Assembly (NCBI GenBank): GCA_003971905.1
Contig: RSEE01000012.1
Coordinates: forward strand, 372,001-436,000
From: Moniliella sp. 'wahieum'
Taxonomy: Eukaryota; Basidiomycota; Moniliellomycetes; Moniliellales; Moniliellaceae
DNA length: 64,000 nucleotides
Reading direction: 5' to 3'
The notes under the pieces are model-generated. The model made no database searches. It was not told where the DNA came from and saw nothing but the letters and a program-made list of their open reading frames with translations. Positions 24,829-35,253 of the stretch are shown here, piece after piece. Every line of letters begins with the position of its first letter. Position 1 is the first letter of the stretch. Both the position numbers and the translations under genes were made by a program.

Positions 24829-25815
24829 GGTTGTGCTGCTGAGGTGACGGGCGGTGTGGGCGATGCGCTGGAGAGGGTCGACATGCGCCCGAATGCGATG
24901 GAGGCGTGGCGCAGGCCCACTTTCAGCCAGCCAGCGCTTGGCCAGCCCGCCCTTGGATCCAACCGGTATCCCCGTCCGGCGCCGGCGGAGGAGCGGGGGC
25001 GACGCGTGACGGGGGGATGATCGCTGATATATGATATCTGATCGCTGCTGGCTGCGGGCGGACGCCCTGCGGACATGGCGGATGCAACTTGCAACCCCAC
25101 GCGTGGTCTGGCGTCGTCGTCGTTCTGAGGCTGAGGTGCGCAGCAGCGGGGACAAGACACGTGGGGGCGGGGTTGAAATTGCAGACGCGTGGGGGCCATC
25201 GCCATTCACCGATCACCGGCCACCATTCGCCCGCTCATGCATCATGACAATTGCTTTCCTTCGGCTCGTTACCAACGACGCTCCTGCTGTTCCCGCCGCA
25301 TTCCCTAATCCGATGATCTGTGCGCCTGTTCAGACTCCCTGCTGCCCATGCCCGCCATAAACCAAAAAGCCATTCATAAAACGATAAAAGCAGACGCAAT
25401 ACAGAGCCCTGGGAAGCCAGGATGAAGGTTGCAAGAGAACAAGAGGCGCCTGATGGAAGGTCGGCGAGGGTATCGAAAGGCAAGTTAGGCCTCCGCAAGC
25501 ATGCTGGACCTGATGCGGCAGGCGGGATAATGAGAAGAAGGTATTCCTCCCATTCAACGCGAGAAAGGGTGTGGCAACGGCTTGGGTGTAGCGGCCAGCA
25601 ATGAAGAGGGGAGGGAGGAGACGCGGGCCGAGAGGGATGTGGAAACATATATGAACGATAAACGGTAAATGGGGAATGTCGGCGCCTGCGCGCCGGGCGA
25701 CAAAAAGAACAAGGAAAGAAGCAATTGCGGTGACGCGCCCTCAGTGGCGAGGGCCTTTTGGTGGTGGAATCGGGCTTGCATGTTTTGGGGGTGGGGCAGG
25801 ACTGGGGGACAGCAT

Positions 25816-27473
25816 TCACTGCCCATTGAAACGCTCGGAATCTTCCCGGCGCAGCTGGGCCAGCGCGCTGGAAGAAAATCAGCCGTTAGAAAACGAGACA
25901 GGATGGTGGAGAGAAAGGCAAGGCGACGTACACAGGGTCAGATCGGATTTCGTTCCAATGGGCGTCCACTTCATCCCAGGTAGGTATCAGGGGGGCCGTA
26001 AGGGATCGGCGCTAGGCCAGCCAGCCCAAGAGAAAGTCAGTTATCCCTGCTGAATGTCGACAGTGGAGCCAGAAAAGGAGGTGTTGACGTACCCAGCTCA
26101 TCACCTTATCGATTGAGGCTTGGGTGATTACTGCGTCCGCGTCGGGAACACGCGCAGTCAGCGCTCCCTCGATCAACTGCGTGGGCGTGTGGTCATCGAC
26201 TTTGGACAGAGCAGTCATCACGCCCGATCGATGGGAGTAGAGCGCCTTGTCCCCGCGCTTGGCCTCTTTGTTCGTAAGCAAAAAGGGGGATGCACAGCGT
26301 AATAAGGGTGACCATCGACAATGCGCTGCCGAGGTTGCTGGGGGTCAGATTTGAGGTCAAAGGAAAGGAGAAGAGGATGGACATACCAAAGCGCGCTCGA
26401 CCAGCTCGCGCTGCGAAGCAGCTGCAACGCGATGCACGTCAGGCATAATAAAAATGTGCCGCGCAAGGACTCGGAGACGAGCGTTGAGGAACTGGGAGGT
26501 GGCGGGGGGTTAGGCATTATGCTGAGGAGATCGAGTCATGATATAACGTACTGGGTCTGGGGCATTGCTGGACGCAACTGAGGATCCCGTCTTGGCCTTA
26601 GTCGCGGGCGGGGCATCGTGCTCATAGGGAATGGAAGAGGGTGCTTTGCGCTTCGGTCGGCCGGAAGAGGACGAGAGATGGTGACCACAGGACTGGTCGT
26701 TGCGTTAGTGGTAGTGGGTGTGGTAACCCTGGGTTGGCCAAGCCATGAACGATGCGCTGGAGTAGGGCATCCGTGATGCGCCCCACCAGTATGTCAGTGG
26801 CGCGACTAATCTCGCTGTTCATCTGGTGCCTGAGTCGGGACTCGAGGTTACGCAGGTCAGCCTTAGTGATGGGCCCTTGCTCTGCCTGCTCCTCGGTCCC
26901 CGACTCGCCCGCTTGGCCGTCAGATTCGTCCGAGTCATAGCTCAGTTGGCGGCTACGCGACCCTGCTCCGGCAGGAGCTTCCGCGGCAGCAGAGAGCAAG
27001 ATATCGATGCTGGGCTCTTGTTGGGCGCCGAACGCATGTCTGCACCAGACTCTTTGCGAGGGAAGGGGACAGAGCTCGAAGGAGCGGTCACGTCCTCGTC
27101 CATGGCCAACTCGTCGGGCGAGCCATAGTCTTCATTGTGCAAAGGGGGAGCTGGGAGGGGTACTGCGCAAGCGGCCGAGGCTCTGGGTCGCGGACATGTT
27201 CGGGCCAAGCGAAATGGGACATGCTTGGGAGCGGGAGGCCGCTGCCGGGGGCAGGTGGAGGCGGTGGGGCGGACGCATGAGAGGGCTCGACGCCGGCTAC
27301 TTCAGCAATGGACACGCGCATGCGCCCTCCGCGGGGTGCGCCACGGATGCCCTGGGGGCCCGAGGTGCGGCGCTCGGGGAGGACAGGACGGATGGGAGCG
27401 AGGGAGTCGGGGGCGGGGACATGGTGGAGCGAAGGGCGCTGGAGCGGGCGGGCGCGTCATAGCAGAGCGGGGA
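25816..27473 (-). CDS. Hypothetical nuclear-type protein, multi-exon
   Basis: No family was recognised. The N-terminal third is Pro/Ser/Ala-rich. A low-complexity acidic part (YDSDESDGQAGESGTEEQ, about 26940) precedes a likely coiled coil (ITKADLRNLESRLRHQMNSE). Downstream pieces separated by short introns are NARLRVLARHIFIMPDVHRV (about 26480-26400), GALTARVPDADAVITQ (about 26170), IPTWDEVDAHWNEIRSDPV (about 25990-25940) and ALAQLRREDSERFNGQ, which ends at 25816. The last intron has a GTACGT donor, CTAAC branch point and TTCCAG acceptor, which supports real splicing. Frame slips occur in the N-terminal part, so the start (27473) is uncertain. It is divergent from GPN1 across about 690 nt. 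Confidence 0.5.
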
Positions 27474-28165
27474 GGGGGGGGGCAGCGGGGCGGGGGGGGG
27501 CGTGCAGACGGCTGAGCCTCGGCGCGGAGGGTCCGGCGAAGGCGGAGGGAAGAGGCAGGGAGGGGTGGGTGGTTGTTCTTCGACCTGCGCTGGGTGTTGG
27601 GTTGCGTTCGATGCGGCATGCGGCGCTCGGAGGATCTGCTGAGCGGCCGCAGCAGAGCCGATCAGCGCAAAGGATCAGCGCAAAGGATCAGCGCAAGGAT
27701 CAGCGGCTCAGCGCGCACCGTGTCTTATCTGCTGTGTTGCGCTGTGCCCAGCCGGCGATGTCTGCGATGGGCGGCAGGGTGCGTAGATGCGCCCGTAGGC
27801 TTTTTGCGATCGCAGCAAGCGTCGTCGCAATCTCCACCGTCCATTATTGGGCCTGCGGCGTCGAACTCTGCCGCACAACCTGCAGCGCAGTGCCCCGCCC
27901 GCCCCAGCATGCCGCCAGCATGATCAGCGATCACGTGCACCCTACCATACCCCCAGGCGGAATGGGCGGAACGCCGCGCCTCGGCCTTGTCCTTTCTCAC
28001 TGGAAATTGGATCATCGATCATCGATCATTCCCCTCCCTTCGGCCCCAAGTAACTCGCAGTGTATTTTTTTTCAGCGCCGCCGGGCGGCCCGCGCTGGTT
28101 GGTTGCCCGCCGCCACCGCCATCGCCACCCCCGCCATCACCACCCCCGACATCTTCACCCCTGCC
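27474..28165. other. Divergent promoter region upstream of GPN1
   Basis: This separates the hypothetical minus-strand gene from GPN1. It includes the GGATCAGCGCAAA tandem repeat and a duplicated ATCGATC word at about 28012-28028. No gene was seen. Confidence 0.4.
27660..27714. repeat. GGATCAGCGCAAA tandem repeat
   Basis: Four direct units of about 12-13 nt followed by a degenerate GGCTCAGCGC, in the divergent promoter region between the hypothetical gene and GPN1. Such arrays can bind a regulator or simply expand by slippage. Confidence 0.7.
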
Positions 28166-29534
28166 ATGGCCTCAACTCAGCCACCTGCGCCTGGCGCCGG
28201 CCCGCTACTCCCGCCGCTCAAGCGCGCCACCGCCGTGCTTGTGGTCGGCATGGCCGGATCGGGTAAGTCCACCTTTGCTGCCCGTCTCGCCAAGGAGAGT
28301 GACGCGCGCTTTGACCGCGCCCAAGCCGCCCGCCCGGCAATGGAGGAAGGCGGGGCTCGTATGTGGTCAACTTGGACCCGGCCGCGATGGAGCTGGGGTA
28401 CGAGCCGAATGTTGACATTCGCGATACCGTCGACTACAAACAGGTGATGGAGCAGTACAACCTGGGTCCCAATGGCGGTATTCTCACCGCGCTCAACTTG
28501 TTTGCCACCAAGTTTGACCAAGTCCTCGGTATTCTCGAGCGCCGCGCCGACTCGGTGGATGAGATTGTTATGGATACACCAGGTCAAATCGAGATCTTTA
28601 CGTGGAGCGCCAGTGGAGCGTTGATTACGAGCGCCATGCAGAGCTCGGCTGTGCCAACGGTGGTGGCGTACGTGATCGACACACCGCGTACCACCTCGCC
28701 AGCGACGTTCATGTCCAACATGCTGTACGCCTGTTCGATCATGTACAAGACCCGTCTTCCATTCGTGCTGGTGTTTAACAAGACCGACCAACAGGACTGG
28801 TCCTTTGCACGCGAGTGGATGGACGACTTTGAGGCGTATCAACAGGCGCTTGCCGATGCTGGCGACCCAACTACCCCAGCCGTCCCCCTCGGACCGGCTG
28901 GCACCCGCACCCTGCCATCGCTCATCGAAAGGCAGACGACGATGGCCACTACATGAACAGCTTGATGAACAGCATGGCGCTGGTGCTGGACGAGTTTTAC
29001 TCGACATTGAACGTATGTATTTCGTCCGTTTGCTCTGCCTGCACTCGCCCCTCCCAATTAACCTCACCTATCCGTTTCCTCCTTGCCTTTTTTGCCGTTT
29101 TTTTTCGTGTCTGCCAGGCCGTCGGTGTCTCCTCTACCACGGGCGCTGGATTCGATGACTTTTTCACTGCGCTCGCCAAGGCACGGGAAGAATTTGTCAC
29201 CGAGGTGCGACCGTCGGTCGAGTTACGTGCGGCCGAACGGCAAGCGCGGCTCGACAAGGAAAAGACAAAGGGCCTGCAACGTCTCATGCGGGATATGGAT
29301 CTGACCCCTGGTGCGGCGAGCGCGATGGGAGCCGCGACTGGCACCGCCGACTCGGACGACGAGCCGGCGGAGCAAGAGATTGAACAAGAGTATGACGGCG
29401 ATGGCCAGATCCTTGATCCCGACGCCGATGAGGTCAAGCCCGACACGGCATTTACCAATATGATGGCCCGGCCAGGTCTGTCAGCTGGGCGAGCGTATGG
29501 GGCAGATGGGACGGTATGGCCTCGGACACAATAA
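28166..29534 (+). CDS. NPA3: GPN-loop GTPase 1 (XAB1/Npa3 family)
   Basis: A cytosolic GTPase chaperone needed for assembly and nuclear import of RNA polymerase II. The N-terminal P-loop reads [16 protein letters not shown]. It is followed by [20 protein letters not shown], the diagnostic GPN loop in [15 protein letters not shown], switch [18 protein letters not shown], then [17 protein letters not shown] and the base-recognition motif FNKTDQQDW. The C-terminal half has [20 protein letters not shown], a 105-nt intron (29013-29117), [17 protein letters not shown], a coiled Arg/Lys/Glu-rich region and an acidic tail. Two frame slips, near 28345 (GGGG run) and near 28935, interrupt otherwise continuous homology in this essential gene. 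Confidence 0.92.
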
Positions 29535-29663
29535 TTGTGATGCGAAGATCTATGATGGATGCGATGCTGATCGACCGAACTGGTCTGGCGCTCCGGGCAG
29601 ACATTGACTCCAAAGGGGGCCAGATGGGTGTAGATGCTAGATACCAATTGTATGAATAAGGAC

Positions 29664-32600
29664 CTAGGGCAGCCTAGGGAGCGCGCCAGGCGCTGCCGGT
29701 GCCGCCAGCACCATCTGGCCAGGTACGTTGGCGTCCGAGCAAGCCAAGGTCGTCTCAAGGAACAGGGCGGGCTGGGACCCCAGGTTGCGCACCACGACCG
29801 TGCCGCCATGGGGTAGCCACCAAAGCGTTCGGCCCGCACGCGCTTCTCGCGCCCGGCATCGCTGGCGTCCTCCATGCCCGCCACCAGCTTGGACGCCGGA
29901 CCGGGGCGGTACGGGTAGACGTCCAGCCCGAGTTGGGGATCGGGCCAGATGTCGCCTGCCCGGAGAGCCTGAGAGGCGGGGGACGGGTGAATGCGTGGGT
30001 CAGCCGGCAGAAAGACATCACGTTGGTCTGTTGACTCCCTAGCTGGTTTTCGACCTCCCGAAAGCGCCCACCGCCCCCCACCTTCGATCATAGCTTCCGC
30101 TCGCTCTTCCCCAGTGAGCGTAGCAATGTAGCCAGCGTGGCGCAGCCGCTGGTCTTTGTGGGAAGTGACGGTGGAGTAGGCAAGGTGTTGTCGGGCACCA
30201 CCGCGGGCGCGCACGGTACTGGCCGGCAAGCCGTACCGAACCTCGTCCTTAATCTTGCGCAATTGATCTGGGAAGAGAAATCCATGCGAGAAGGGCGTGC
30301 CGCTGGCCGGATGGTCGTACATCCAACACCGCTCCGAAACAAACGTCACACTCTGCCCCAGGTCGTGGCGAGAGCCATAGAGAACAGTGTTACCAGGGTG
30401 GCTCTCCAGCCACGTAGAGATCCGCTCGCCCTCTTTCCCGCGTTGGTGCGCTTGCGCCTGGGACGATTGGGCGATCCAGTCCACGACATCGGTCGTCAGC
30501 GCATACGTTCCGCCGGCGAGACGGTGCTGTTCGGTTTGATAGCCCCACACGGTGCGGACACGGGGAGCCAGACGCAGGTGTCGCTCCAACTCGTCGAGCA
30601 CAACAAACGAATCGTCGTCCGTCTTGACAAAGTAATCCGCTACCTTCCACCGAACCTCCGTTTCGTTCCCGTCGCGCACCAGGATCGGCACATGCGCATG
30701 CTACTGGCCCATTTGAGCAAAGGGTAGGCCAGCTGCGCACTCCACGCGTCCTTTTGCCGGCGTGAGGATACGTCGACGTCCAAAAGTGCAAGGTCATTGT
30801 ACAGTGCCCCTTCCATCTCCACCGCCGCACGCTCCTCCTCTGACGGTTTAGGCAGGACAAATTTGACTTGGACATTGCCCGTGGGCCGGTCCTGTGCGTC
30901 CCGGGGCACAGTGAGGCGAGCCCAGGTGTGGCGGATGAGGTGCCGTCGATGTTGTGCGTCGGGGGTGTGTGTCGGACAAGACCGCAACGAACATGTCGAC
31001 CGGCGCGAGGGTATCGGCCATCTCATGCGGAAACGAGGGTTGGGTAGCGCAATGCAAACGCCATGGCCGCGGTTGACCCTCAATCCTCACGTCCCGGTAG
31101 AAACGGAAGAGTTGGACCAAACCAGCGCCTAAACCAGCAAGAATCGCGATCGCTGTGCCCGCCATGAGCAACAACAGCAACAGCATCCCGGACGTCGATA
31201 GGCCTTGGGTTTCCTCCTCGGGATCAATCACACCAAACCGAATCGAGAGGTACCGCTGCAAACGAGATAGAGGACCCGGCTCGCGCGGTATGGCCGTAGA
31301 GCGTCGGTGACGAGCATCGGCGCGAGAAGAGGAGAGGGCAGGAGTGTGTCGTCGCCTTGGGGATGCACCGGAACGGCCAGGGGAATAGGCGCTGGAGTAC
31401 ACGTCAGGCACTGTGCTTCCGGCGTTGGATGGTGGGAAATTCGTGGGGCGGGGGGACCAGTCCATTGAGGCGGGTACTGAGGCGGTTCGGGTTGAGCACA
31501 AATGAGTCCTGTCGCGTTGCCAGCGCGGTCTCGATATCGTCGTCCACATCATCGTCCAGCGTATCCTCAAGTCCTGGATCGATGCCCGAATGCCGGGAAT
31601 CGGAATCATCCAGGTCGCTCTCCGAAGAGGACTCGGCATAGTGGGCGCTGAGGGCTGAGAGCGAGACTGAGGGAGCGCCGAACCGACATCAGACAAATCG
31701 TCCGCCATGTCTGATGGGTTGAGCGGTGCATCCATCGTGGAAGGGGGATCGTGCCACACGGGAGGGATGGGAGAAAATGCACCGCCATTGGGATTGGGGG
31801 AGGGGGGGTTGGAAAGTCGCGAGATAAAGCGGGAGCCAGGAGGGACGTAGGCTTGGACTGCCGGTGTAGAGTACGCCGAAGGGCCAAACGTGTCCGAGGG
31901 TGCGTGATTGGAAGAAGGGTTGGAGGAGGAAGGCGAAGTGAGTTGATGCGCTTGCGCCATAAACGCGCGCCGATCTCGTATCGCCTCCAGCGCCTTGCCC
32001 ACGCCACGCCGAGCATCGGCAGCCGAGGCTGGTATAGGCAACTCGTCGTCCCCTATGGCAGCAGCCGCGGCAAGAGACTGGTCAAGCCGCACAGGCGGCT
32101 GAGTGGGAGACAGCAGACCCCCGACCTGACTGGTGCTGAATCGTCGGTTGGAAGCAGAAGGAGGGGGGGAGCGTGGGCTGGGCTACGCGGGGGGCCGACG
32201 AAGCGGTGAGGGTTGGCGCCAGGGGACGGATTGGGAGACCCAGTGAAGCGGATGGGCAAGACGGGGGGGGAAGGCGTGGGTGGGGCAAGAGGCTGGGTTA
32301 GAGTGGCACCGCTCTCCGAAAGGGACATGGGGTCGTTCGAGGGCGGTGGGCGGCGCGAACGGCCGCCGACACGGCGGGGATCAACGATGGGAGATGGCTC
32401 GGAAGGAAGGGAAGCCTGTCCGAGAGGGGCGCACGACCAACGATGCGCGGCGGTCCTACGCTAGGAGAGGCGGAGGCGGGCGCGGGGTGTGGCAGGGGTG
32501 CCGGCGCGGCGGGCGCCGGCAGGGGCTGCATGGCGTGGAAGCCAGGGTGCGGGCGCGAGGGGGCGCTGTTGGGCGTGGGGCGGGCGGGACGCGCGAGGAG

Positions 32601-32872
32601 GCAGCGGGGATGCCAGGGCTGCGTTGGACGCGGTCGGTGGAAGGGAAGTGGTAGGAGGGAGGCGGCAGAGAAGGGCGAGTGCGGGGGTAATGTGGCTGGG
32701 GATAGCCTGGTGGTGGTTCGATCGTTGCGCTGAGATGGGCGCGAAGAGCGGCGACAGCGGTGGCGTTGGCGGTGGCGGTGGTGGTGGCGCTGGGAGCGGT
32801 GGTGGCAGTGGCAGTGGTGGTGGTGGGGGGGGTGGCAGCAGCGGCGTCCGCCTCGTCGTCGGACGCACTCAT
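29664..32872 (-). CDS. Glycosyltransferase family 31 (beta-1,3-galactosyltransferase-like) type II membrane protein
   Basis: A Golgi-type glycosyltransferase. From Met 32872 (MSASDDEADAAAATPP) a long Thr/Ala/Pro/Ser-rich cytosolic region of about 550 residues leads to a single signal anchor, GMLLLLLLMAGTAIAILAGL (about 31180). The luminal catalytic part begins with VDMFVAVLS, then the GT31 signature RRHLIRHTWARL, VQVKFVLPK, EMEGALYNDLALLDV, and the DxD-type motif in ADYFVKTDDDSFVVLDELER. Further on are AGGTYALTTDVVDWIAQ and SERCWMYDHPASGTPFSHGF. The end, VVVRNLGSQPALFLETTLA, reaches a stop at 29664. Several frame slips occur (about 32460, 32060, 31660, 30985, 30745, 29810). The cytosolic extension is unusually long for the family, but its reading frame is the least certain part. 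Confidence 0.75.
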
Positions 32873-33197
32873 GGATGGGAGGCAGCGGTTAGAGGTCCGG
32901 GGGAAGATGGTGGTGGAGGGGGGATTCCACGCTGGCTGGCTGCATGCGCCGACGGGTGACGGGGTGACGTGCGACGATGGATGGCGATGAGGATGGAGAT
33001 TGAGTGAGTCCGAGGGCTGGGTACTCCAACGGGGTTGCATGCGATGCAATGCTCCATGCATGAGCATGAGGCCCTGCGGCCTGAGGCGCGTCCGATGCGT
33101 GGTCTGTGACACGGAGGCGCACTGCCCCCGTGCTTCGGCGCCTGGCACCAGTGCAGCATTGGGCCAGCCAGCCGACGCCCCGCCGCCTCCAGGCTGG

Positions 33198-33228
33198 GTG
33201 ACCTAGTGACCTAGTGACCGGTGACCGG
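33198..33228. repeat. GTGACCTA direct repeats
   Basis: Two GTGACCTA units followed by two GTGACCGG units, in tandem, in the intergenic region 3' of HIS4. Confidence 0.6.
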
Positions 33229-33370
33229 CGCGCACGGCAGCGCATCTCTACACCGGCCCCGTGCACACTTTCCCCACGCAGCATGGCGCCACTGCGCGCC
33301 AGCGCAAACCCTAGGGGATGTGCTGCTGGGGCTGCGGTCCGCTGCTGCGTGGCTCTGCTACGGATTGCGA

Positions 33371-33496
33371 GCCACTGGTCACTAGTCACTGACTACTCAC
33401 GCGTCACAAGTCGCGAGTCACTAGTCACTAGCTAGTCACTAGTCACTAGTTCACTGCGGTCGCGTGCCTAGCCACGCGTCACGCGTCACGCGTCAC
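33371..33496. repeat. CTAGTCA / CACGCGT direct-repeat block
   Basis: At least five copies of TCACTAGT or its overlap CTAGTCA are followed by three tandem CACGCGT units. The words are partly palindromic (ACTAGT, ACGCGT), so the block could fold or bind a dimeric factor. No gene lies in it. Confidence 0.6.
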
Positions 33497-33786
33497 TACT
33501 GCCTCAAGGAACCACCAACACACTCAACGTGCTCATCAGCACCACCACTCTCGTGCGTCTGTGCGCATCCTGCAGCCCCGCCCACGCCGCGTCTGGCAGC
33601 ATGACGCTGGCATGAAGCCATGCCGCCAGACGCAGCGCCACCACCACCACCTCCCTTGCCCATCCCCCACGCTGCGCTGCCAGCAGCGCCACGCCCAGCA
33701 TTCCCACCATGCGATCATCCTCGATACCCAGCGCCATTCCACGGTTAACAGAGTCAACATTCCATTCCATCCTCATGCGCGATAAA

Positions 33787-33825
33787 CAGGCAGGCAGACA
33801 GGCAGGCAGGCAGGCAGGCAGGCAG
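33787..33825. repeat. (CAGG)n microsatellite
   Basis: Nine to ten copies of the GGCA/CAGG unit with one interruption end only 5 nt downstream of the HIS4 stop codon. The same unit occurs at 5612-5631. Confidence 0.8.
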
Positions 33826-33829
33826 ACGT

Positions 33830-35253
33830 CTACGCCCGCGAAGCTAGCGCCGCCAGACGCACCCGCACCGCCTGGGCGTGCGCCTCCAGCCCCTCACACT
33901 CGGCCAAGTGCACCACATGCGGACCGAGTCCCTGCAGACCCTGGCCGTCAGGCTCTGGGACGTAATGTGCTTCTCGAACGTCGACGTCGACACCACTGTA
34001 TTGACGTGCAAATCCATACGTCGGCAGGGTGTGGTTCGTGCCCGACGCATAGTCACCACAGCTGCTAACGTGTCAGTACACATCCCCTTAGCTTCATCCC
34101 ACACGCGTCGAAACAAAAACTTACCTCTCCGGGCTCCAGGCACCCACAAAGACAGATCCCGCGTTCGTCACGTCCGCCACCAGTGCCTCCGCATCTTCAA
34201 CTTGCAGAATCAAGTGCTCCGGAGCATATGCGTTCGACCAGGCAATCGCCTCTTTCCGGTCCTTGACCACCACCGTCACCGACTTGGAAATCGCCACCCG
34301 CACCGTGTCCACACGAGGGAGACGGTGCGCCTGCGCATCCAGTTCGTCGTCAATCGCCTTCAGCTCAGCGTCTGTCAAGTCAATCGCAACCAGCACCACC
34401 ATGCTGTCAACACCGTGCTCCGCTTGGCTCAGCAGGTCACTCGCCACAAACGCCGGGTTGGCCTGCTTGTCCGCAATCACCAGCACTCCGAAGGGCCCGC
34501 CGGCATGTCGATCCCACCAGGGCCGACGAGTCGTTCGACACGATCATCTTGGCGGCCGTGACAAACTGATTGCCCGGACCCGCAATCTTGTCCACCTTGG
34601 GCACCGTCTCCGTCCCATACGCCATCGCAGCCACAGCTGGGCACCACCAGCAGCAACAATGCAAGTCGCCTTGAGCAGCGACGCCACATACAGCACCTCC
34701 GGCACAATGCTCCCGTCCGGCCGAGGAGGCGTGGCCAAGACCAGCGTGTTGCACCAGCCACAAGCGCGGGCACACCCAGCATCAGCGCCGTCGACGGCAA
34801 CCGCCGTCCCGCCGGGCACATACAGTCCCACCCGTTCCACTGGACGAGCAAACCGGCGGCACACCACCCCAGGCTGGGTCCACCTCAAGCACAGCCTCTT
34901 GGACGGCCTTCGTAGAGAGAGAGGCAGTCGTAGCGACGGGCTTGTTCCCCGTGCTTTTCTGTGCCGCGTGGAAAGAGTATTGCGGAATGCCACATCGATG
35001 GCCTCCTTGACCTCGGGTTTGATCAGCGACATGACTTTGTCCGTCACGTAGGGGGCCGTGACGACCGGGGTGGAGAGGGAGGTGCAGCGATCCAACTTGG
35101 CCGTGTACTCTAGCAAGGCCTTGTCGCCACCCTGACGCACGTTGGCAAGGATGGCTTCACAATCTCTTGGATCTCGGCACTCTTGATAGCAGGGCGCTGC
35201 AGAAGGCGTTTCCTCTCGGCGTCCGAGAGAGAAGCAGCACGGTAGGTTGTCAA
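33830..35253 (-). repeat. HisD domain copy B (distal tandem copy within HIS4)
   Basis: The second histidinol dehydrogenase unit runs from LTTYRAASL to the terminal RLAALASRA. Its first roughly 370 nt differ at about a quarter to a third of positions from copy A. From about 34880 down to 33880 it is nearly identical to copy A, including a 63-nt intron at 34062-34124 (GTAAGT...TTAGCAG). The last 40 nt diverge again. Confidence 0.85.

Larger units (their letters stand above)
32873..33829. other. Intergenic region rich in short direct repeats
   Basis: About 950 nt between the GT31 start and the HIS4 stop. It contains GTGACCTA, CTAGTCA, CACGCGT and (CAGG)n repeats listed separately. No coding sequence was recognised. 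Confidence 0.45.

Noticed and set aside
28997-29663. Continuation of a long minus-strand open frame from the GT31 gene through the 3' end of GPN1
   Set aside because: The GT31 homology changes frame and reaches its own stop at 29664. The remaining frame is the antisense shadow of GPN1 coding sequence and has no protein features.
33371-33496. CRISPR-like or telomeric repeat array
   Set aside because: Units are 7-8 nt, contiguous or overlapping, without spacers, and do not match known telomere repeats.
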